From: Oscillospiraceae bacterium
GTDB lineage: Bacteria; Bacillota; Clostridia; Oscillospirales; Ruminococcaceae
Length of the DNA stretch: 9,675 nt
NCBI GenBank assembly: GCA_009782665.1
Contig: WRIP01000037.1
Coordinates: 1 to 9,675, forward strand
Direction of reading: 5' to 3'
Shown here: piece by piece, positions 5,503-9,675 of the stretch
How positions within the stretch are numbered: the stretch's first letter is position 1
How the letters are laid out: each line of letters opens with the position of its first letter
The notes under the pieces: model-generated
Told to the model about the DNA's origin: nothing
The model's input: the letters and a program-made list of their open reading frames with translations, nothing else
Database searches by the model: none
Made by a program: the position numbers and the translations under genes

Positions 5503-7605
5503 CTATTTGCGGTCTTTCAACGCAATGAGTGCGTCTTTTCTAGATAGATTGAGTCTGCCGCGATCATCCAGTCCTAAAACCTTGACCGGGACAATATCAC
5601 CGACCGAGATGACATCCTCTACATTCTCAACCCGCTGGATATCTAATTTAGAGATATGTACCATTCCTTCTTTACCGGGAGCTATCTCAACAAATGCTCC
5701 TATGGGTAACAATCGGGTAACCTTTCCGTAGTACATGGTACCTTCTTCAGGATCATTGACAATTGTCTCAATGATATTGAGTGCTCGATTGACGTTGGCT
5801 AAATCCAAACCACTGACAAATACATGTCCGTCTTCTTCAACGTCGACCTTTACTTCACACTCTGCAATAATACCCTGGATGGTCTTGCCGCCTTTACCGA
5901 TTACTGCACTTATCTTATCTACATCGATGAGTATGGATTTCATCTTGGGAGCATAGACAGACAGTTCCTTGCGAGGTTGTGCTATTGCCTTTGCCATTAC
6001 CTCATCAAGGATATACAGTCTGGCAACGTATGTCTTCTCAAAAGCTTCCCTGATTACATCGTAGCTCAATCCTTCTATTTTGATATCCATCTGGATGGAG
6101 GTAATACCTTTTTTAGTACCTGCTACCTTGAAGTCCATATCACCGAAAAAGTCTTCCACACCCTGGATATCCACCATCGTCATCCAACGGTCACCTTCGG
6201 TTATGAGCCCGCAGGATATACCGGCTACCGGTGCCTTAAGCGGTACACCGGCATCCATAAGTGCCAACGTGCTTCCGCAGACCGAACCTTGAGAGGTAGA
6301 GCCGTTTGATGAGATAACTTCGGAGACTAAACGAATGGTGTACGGGAAATCTTCTAAACTCGGAAGTACCGGTATGAGTGAACGTTCTGCCAAAGCTCCA
6401 TGTCCGATTTCTCTTCTACCTGGGCCTCTGCTGGGACGGGTTTCACCGACCGAGTAGGAGGGGAAGTTGTAGTGATGGATATATCTCTTTCTGTCCTCCA
6501 GATCAATACCGTCTAGCAGCTGTGATTCACTGGCCATCGCAAGGGTGGCAACGGTCAGAACCTGTGTCTGGCCTCTTGTGAACATGCCGCTTCCATGTAC
6601 TCTTGGTAGTATACCGACTTCTGCATCAAGCGGACGAATCTGATCGATACCCCTGCCGTCTACCCGTTTATTATCATCCAACAACCAACGGCGCACGATA
6701 TATTTCTGCAGCTTATACATACACTCATCAATTTGGAATTTCATATCGGGATAGCTTTCACTAAGCTTCGAGTAAACTTCATCATAGATAGGAACCAAAG
6801 CCGCATCACGTATCGTTTTGTCATCGGTGTCCATGGCTAACTTAACCGAATCATAGGCGATTGCCTTTACTGCTTCGTATAGCTCAGCATCTACTGCCTG
6901 ACTCTCGAACTCTATTTTCTCTTTTCCTATCTCATCGACTATTGAGTTGATGAACTTAATAATCTCACGGATGGCATCGTGACTCTTGACGATGGCATCC
7001 ATCATAGTATCATTGTCGATTTCGTAAGCACCGGCCTCGATCATCACAATCTTATCCTCGGTAGCAGCTACGGTCAGCTGCAGGGTGCTGACATCGCGCT
7101 GGGCTAGTGTTGGATTGATGACCACCTCGCCGTCGACCAGACCGGTATGAACTCCTCCGATAGGACCGTGCCAAGGAATATCCGAGATGGCTACCGCAAT
7201 GGATGAACCTATCATTCCGGCAATTTCTGGTTCATTATCCTGATCCACCGACATGACGGTCATAACAACTGCAACATCGTTACGCATTCCATCGGGGAAC
7301 AGCGGTCTCATCGGGCGGTCAACTACACGAGAAGAGAGTATCGCCTTATCACTCGGGCGTGTCTCACGTCTGATATAGCTTCCGGGTATCCTTCCGACCG
7401 AGTAGAGCTTTTCTTCGAAGTCTACCGACAGCGGGAAGTAGTCGACATCCCGGGGTTTGGGTGACATGGTGGCAGTGCAGAGTACAACGGTATCACCGTA
7501 ATATACCATGCAGGAACCATTTGCCAGATTGGCAAATTTACCAACTACTACCTTGAATTCGCGACCCGCTAGGGTCGTCTTAAACGTTTTTGCATTTTCG
7601 AACAT
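5503..7605 (-). CDS. pnp: polynucleotide phosphorylase
   Basis: This 700-residue protein is full-length for PNPase, a homotrimeric 3'-to-5' exoribonuclease that degrades RNA with phosphate and releases nucleoside diphosphates. Domains in order are the first RNase PH fold (about 1-145), the helical linker (about 235-310), the second catalytic RNase PH fold (about 312-545), KH (about 555-612, VIGKGG at 568-573) and S1 (about 622-690, ending LNLSRK). Catalytic features are intact: the phosphate loop SSNGSTSQGS (432-441) and EDFFGDMDFK (484-493), whose Asp485, Asp491 and Lys493 align with the metal and catalytic residues of the E. coli enzyme. The RNA-channel loop reads YIRRETRPSD (77-86). The ATG at 7605 has GGAGGA (7611-7616) five bases upstream. 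It follows rpsO, the usual arrangement, but 215 bases lie between, with a hairpin and a likely separate promoter. In Bacillus PNPase is a main mRNA-decay exonuclease. Confidence 0.98.
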   Translation of the reverse strand: MFENAKTFKTTLAGREFKVVVGKFANLANGSCMVYYGDTVVLCTATMSPKPRDVDYFPLSVDFEEKLYSVGRIPGSYIRRETRPSDKAILSSRVVDRPMRPLFPDGMRNDVAVVMTVMSVDQDNEPEIAGMIGSSIAVAISDIPWHGPIGGVHTGLVDGEVVINPTLAQRDVSTLQLTVAATEDKIVMIEAGAYEIDNDTMMDAIVKSHDAIREIIKFINSIVDEIGKEKIEFESQAVDAELYEAVKAIAYDSVKLAMDTDDKTIRDAALVPIYDEVYSKLSESYPDMKFQIDECMYKLQKYIVRRWLLDDNKRVDGRGIDQIRPLDAEVGILPRVHGSGMFTRGQTQVLTVATLAMASESQLLDGIDLEDRKRYIHHYNFPSYSVGETRPSRGPGRREIGHGALAERSLIPVLPSLEDFPYTIRLVSEVISSNGSTSQGSVCGSTLALMDAGVPLKAPVAGISCGLITEGDRWMTMVDIQGVEDFFGDMDFKVAGTKKGITSIQMDIKIEGLSYDVIREAFEKTYVARLYILDEVMAKAIAQPRKELSVYAPKMKSILIDVDKISAVIGKGGKTIQGIIAECEVKVDVEEDGHVFVSGLDLANVNRALNIIETIVNDPEEGTMYYGKVTRLLPIGAFVEIAPGKEGMVHISKLDIQRVENVEDVISVGDIVPVKVLGLDDRGRLNLSRKDALIALKDRK

Positions 7606-7632
7606 ACTAATCCTCCAAAATCATTGTGACTG

Positions 7633-7661
7633 TTTATAAGTCCATTTTTTTGATCTCACAA
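7633..7661 (-). promoter_or_regulatory. probable promoter of pnp
   Basis: On the minus strand, TTGTGA (7661-7656) and TATAAA (7638-7633) stand 17 bases apart, matching sigma-A boxes at 4/6 and 5/6. Transcription would start near 7626 and leave a leader of only about 20 bases before the ATG at 7605, just holding the GGAGGA site. It would let pnp be expressed apart from rpsO. If used, such a short leader lacks room for the long processed stem that controls pnp in E. coli. Confidence 0.5.
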
Positions 7662-7785
7662 AACAAACGATCTTGGTTTTAGCAATAAAATAAACACTTA
7701 TGTCACTAAGAGCTTATTTAATCGCTAAAGTCCAAATCCAAAGACACCGTCTTTTTGTTTCTCGTTGTTTTGTGGAAAGATACTT

Positions 7786-7813
7786 AAACAAGGCAGGCGT
7801 TAAGCCTGCCTTG
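7786..7813 (-). terminator. hairpin after rpsO (weak terminator or processing site)
   Basis: A perfect 10-bp G+C-rich stem, 7813-7804 and 7798-7789 (AAGGCAGGC type arms), with a 5-base loop begins seven bases after the rpsO stop. Only three T's follow on the minus strand (7788-7786), so termination may be partial, letting some transcripts run into pnp. It could also shield the rpsO mRNA 3' end from exonucleases, including PNPase itself. Confidence 0.6.
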
Positions 7814-7820
7814 AAGTTAA

Positions 7821-8081
7821 CTAACGGCGTAGACCGAGTTGAGCGATGAGTGCACGATAGCGTGACACATCCTTTTTCTGCAGGTAGGCCAGTAGGTTTC
7901 GGCGTTGTCCTACCATCATCAACAGACCGCGACGGGAATGATGATCGTGTGTGTGGATCTTCAGATGCTCGGTTAGATGGTTTATGCGGTTGGTCAGTAG
8001 AGCAATTTGAACTTCGGGAGAACCGGTATCACTCTCGTGCATCCGGACACTCTCAATAACCTCTTGTTTGTTTTTAATCAT
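7821..8081 (-). CDS. rpsO: 30S ribosomal protein S15
   Basis: This 86-residue protein carries the S15 signature almost unchanged: DTGSPEVQIALLTNRI (18-33), LTEHLKIHTHDHHSRRGLL (36-54) and RYRALIAQLGLRR at the C-terminus. S15 binds the three-way junction of helices 20-22 in the central domain of 16S rRNA and is an early assembly protein of the small subunit. The length is close to the family norm (about 88-89). The ATG has GAGGTGA (8089-8095) seven bases upstream. Downstream is a hairpin, then pnp, the standard rpsO-pnp order. In several bacteria S15 represses its own translation by binding structured mRNA leaders. The roughly 105-base leader here has pairings that would suit such control, but that is inferred. 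Confidence 0.98.
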   Translation of the reverse strand: MIKNKQEVIESVRMHESDTGSPEVQIALLTNRINHLTEHLKIHTHDHHSRRGLLMMVGQRRNLLAYLQKKDVSRYRALIAQLGLRR

Positions 8082-8186
8082 AAAAAAATCACCTCAAAGA
8101 AAATATAATTCACCGCAAACCAAGGGGAGGGAGACGGTGAAGCTCAATAAAACAAGAGCATATCCACACCTCTTAGAATGGGTAGT
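8082..8186 (-). promoter_or_regulatory. structured rpsO mRNA leader (possible S15 autoregulatory site)
   Basis: On the minus strand, TTCACCG (8141-8135) pairs perfectly with CGGTGAA (8115-8109) around a 19-base, C/T-rich loop. Directly abutting it, GAGC (8145-8142) can pair with GCTC (8159-8156). The same TCACC (8140-8136) can instead pair with GGTGA (8093-8089) inside the ribosome binding site GAGGTGA, or its CACC with GGTG in an upstream GAGGTG (8172-8167). These exclusive pairings are seen in the sequence. Control by S15 is inferred from the family's known leader-binding habit. I cannot match it to a known S15 leader class by eye. Confidence 0.45.
8144..8161 (-). CDS. possible five-residue leader peptide before rpsO
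   Basis: The minus strand reads ATG CTC TTG TTT TAT TGA (MLLFY) from 8161 to 8144. It is preceded by GAGGTG (8172-8167) with a 5-base gap, a good ribosome site. Its codons overlap the GCTC/GAGC helix and end three bases before the TTCACCG arm, so translating it could change the leader fold. Such a short ORF easily arises by chance. Confidence 0.2.
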   Translation of the reverse strand: MLLFY

Positions 8187-8192
8187 GCATAA

Positions 8193-8221
8193 AGTATATA
8201 TTCTTTTCATATATATTGCAA
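8193..8221 (-). promoter_or_regulatory. promoter of rpsO
   Basis: On the minus strand, TTGCAA (8221-8216) and TATACT (8198-8193, 5/6) are separated by exactly 17 A/T-rich bases. The start would be near 8186, giving a leader of about 105 bases before the rpsO ATG. The -35 box is weak (4/6) but the spacing and -10 box are good. Confidence 0.65.
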
Positions 8222-8285
8222 CATATATACCGTAGGTGTATCTGTACCGTCATGTGTACGGGAGTAAATATGGGGCAGATGTGTG

Positions 8286-8314
8286 TTGCGAATACAGGTG
8301 TTGTATGATAGAGT
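8286..8314 (+). promoter_or_regulatory. weak candidate promoter of araB
   Basis: TTGCGA (8286-8291) and TAGAGT (8309-8314) lie 17 bases apart, each matching consensus at 4/6. The leader to the ATG at 8375 would be about 55 bases. A weak promoter is common for sugar genes under regulation, but a better one was not found and this one could be chance. Repeated TACCGT and TGTAC strings lie just upstream (8228-8261). Confidence 0.3.
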
Positions 8315-8374
8315 ATACCCATAGATATCTGAAACGATTTTTTGTGATTTTAGTAATTGAAAAGAGGTGTTTTG

Positions 8375-9675
8375 ATGGGAAAATATACAATAGGTATCGA
8401 CTTCGGAACCCTTTCGGGCAGAGCACTGCTCATTGATTGCCAAACCGGACAGGAGATTGCCGACAGCGTCTTGGAATACGCACATGGTGTAATGGATCGA
8501 CAGTTGCCAGACGGTACGGCACTCGGTATAGATTGGGCACTACAGCATCCCGATGACTACATGGATGTCATATATACCACCATCCCGGATGTCATCAAGA
8601 AGGGCGCTATCGATCCCGCTGATGTTATCGGAATCGGAACCGATTTTACCGCCTGTACACTTATACCGACCAAAGTGGATTCTACACCTCTCTGCTTGCT
8701 TGAGCCATATAGCTCCGAACCGCATGCATACATAAAACTATGGAAACATCATGCTGCTCAGGATGAAGCTAACCGACTGAATGCGATTGCAGAAGAAAAA
8801 GAACAGCATTGGCTTAACAACTACGGGGGAAAGATTAGCAGCGAATGGGCTATTCCAAAGATATGGCAGGTACTGAATGAAGCTCCCCACATCTACCATG
8901 CGACTGACCGATTCATAGAGGCAGCAGACTGGATAGTCTGGCAGCTTACTGGTAAGGAAACCCGAAATAGTTGTACGGCAGGGTATAAGGGGATGTACAA
9001 CAAGAGAGACGGTTATCCGAGTCTTGATTTCTTCAAAGCATTAGATCCAAGATTTGAAGATATTTTTGATAAATTGGGGAAGGAAATATCTCCACAGGGA
9101 CAGCTGGCTGGATATATTACTAAGGAAATCGCAGATAAAACCGGACTAAAGGAAACTACCGCAGTCGTAGTAGGCAATGTCGATGCACATGTCTGTGTTC
9201 CAGCAGCAGGTATAGATAGTGAAAACATGATGTTAGCCATCATGGGGACCTCTACCTGCCATATGGTTATGTCTAGATATGAAAAACAAGTACCGGGAAT
9301 GTGTGGAGTGGTAGCTGACGGAATTCTCGAAAATCTCTACGGTTATGAAGCAGGACAATCCTGTGTCGGAGATCATTTTGGATGGTTTATTGAAAACTGT
9401 GTACCTAAAGCATACTTCGAAGAAGCTGAAAAGAGCGGTGAAGACATACATCAGCTGTTGACCAGAAAGACCGGTCAAAAGAAACCGGGAGCCAGTGGCG
9501 TGTTAGCACTTGATTGGTGGAACGGTAATCGTTCGGTGCTTGTGGACGTCGATCTAACCGGACTGCTTATCGGTTGCAGTTTGCTCACAGCACCGGAAGA
9601 CATATATCGAGCACTCATAGAGGCAACGGCATACGGGACAAAGGTCATAGTCGAGAACTTTATCGAAAGCGGTAT
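8375..9675 (+). CDS. araB: L-ribulokinase, N-terminal 433 residues (cut by window end)
   Basis: This FGGY-family sugar kinase phosphorylates L-ribulose to L-ribulose 5-phosphate in cytosolic L-arabinose breakdown. The N-terminal phosphate motif is TIGIDFGTLSGRA (5-17, Asp9). It is followed by strings typical of Bacillus-type AraB: DFTACT (90-95), KLWKHHAAQ (121-129), GGKISSEW (151-158), IEAADWIVWQL (181-191), NVDAHV (268-273, Asp270 the likely catalytic base), MGTSTCH (290-296), YEAGQSCVGDHFGWF (324-338) and LDWWNGNRS (379-387). The frame is open to the last base. Full-length AraB has about 560 residues, so roughly 130 and part of the second ATP-binding lobe lie beyond the edge. The start is ATG at 8375, with AGAGGTG (8363-8369) five bases upstream; an adjacent in-frame TTG at 8372 is less likely. 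It is divergent from rpsO, and the arabinose isomerase and epimerase genes are not in the window. Confidence 0.96.
   Translation, partial: MGKYTIGIDFGTLSGRALLIDCQTGQEIADSVLEYAHGVMDRQLPDGTALGIDWALQHPDDYMDVIYTTIPDVIKKGAIDPADVIGIGTDFTACTLIPTKVDSTPLCLLEPYSSEPHAYIKLWKHHAAQDEANRLNAIAEEKEQHWLNNYGGKISSEWAIPKIWQVLNEAPHIYHATDRFIEAADWIVWQLTGKETRNSCTAGYKGMYNKRDGYPSLDFFKALDPRFEDIFDKLGKEISPQGQLAGYITKEIADKTGLKETTAVVVGNVDAHVCVPAAGIDSENMMLAIMGTSTCHMVMSRYEKQVPGMCGVVADGILENLYGYEAGQSCVGDHFGWFIENCVPKAYFEEAEKSGEDIHQLLTRKTGQKKPGASGVLALDWWNGNRSVLVDVDLTGLLIGCSLLTAPEDIYRALIEATAYGTKVIVENFIESG

Noticed and set aside
5824..6309. 161-codon plus-strand ORF inside pnp
   Set aside because: It is antisense to the highly conserved KH and catalytic core of PNPase, a typical shadow frame.
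7691..7712. Minus-strand string before pnp resembling the GntR operator (shares GACATAAGT and flanking TTA blocks, 15 of 19 positions)
   Set aside because: It is not palindromic as the operator is, and a shared 9-mer is expected many times by chance in a window this long.
8216..8244. TTGCAA reused as a plus-strand -35 for araB, with TATCTG at 17-base spacing
   Set aside because: The -10 matches only 3 of 6 positions, including neither of the late A/T positions; the minus-strand use for rpsO is far better.
8329..8345. Catabolite-repression (cre) like site TGAAACGATTTT before araB
   Set aside because: It is one base short of the spacing required by the cre consensus and lacks the right half.

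Overview
The window looks like chromosomal DNA of a low- to moderate-G+C Bacillota (Firmicutes), most likely an anaerobic clostridial relative. The evidence is the minus-strand cluster darA-holB-ricT (c-di-AMP receptor, clamp-loader delta', RicT/YaaT), a hallmark of that phylum. The Shine-Dalgarno sequences (GGAGGA, GAGGTGA, AGGAGGT) are strong, and the ribulokinase is of the Bacillus AraB type. The genus cannot be told from sequence alone. No rRNA, tRNA, IS element, CRISPR array or phage gene was seen.

Layout, left to right. (1) Bases 1-1058 are A+T-rich and hold one small secreted cysteine-pair protein of unknown function (187-639, +), with its own promoter and two hairpin terminators downstream. 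(2) Bases 1059-3124 (-) hold a tightly packed operon read leftward: darA, then holB overlapping it by 4 bp, then ricT with no gap. (3) Bases 3324-5322 (+) hold a three-gene operon with overlapping genes: a YtrA-type GntR repressor (TTG start), an ABC ATPase and a membrane permease. A near-consensus extended -10 promoter drives it, and an imperfect palindrome on the predicted start site is a probable autoregulatory operator. (4) Bases 5445-8221 (-) hold the conserved rpsO-pnp pair (ribosomal protein S15, polynucleotide phosphorylase). It has a promoter and structured leader before rpsO, a hairpin right after rpsO, a probable separate promoter for pnp, and a strong terminator after pnp. (5) Bases 8375-9675 (+) hold the first 433 codons of araB (L-ribulokinase), cut by the window end and divergent from rpsO.

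Most of the window is housekeeping: DNA replication, c-di-AMP sensing, translation and RNA decay. The accessory parts are the secreted cysteine-pair protein, the self-regulated ABC module (typically a membrane-stress or antimicrobial response system, substrate unknown) and the arabinose gene. I found no clearly new multi-gene system. The best leads are the ytrA-like operator/ABC module, the rpsO leader (one CACC segment with three possible GGTG partners and a five-codon ORF) and the secreted three-CxxC protein.
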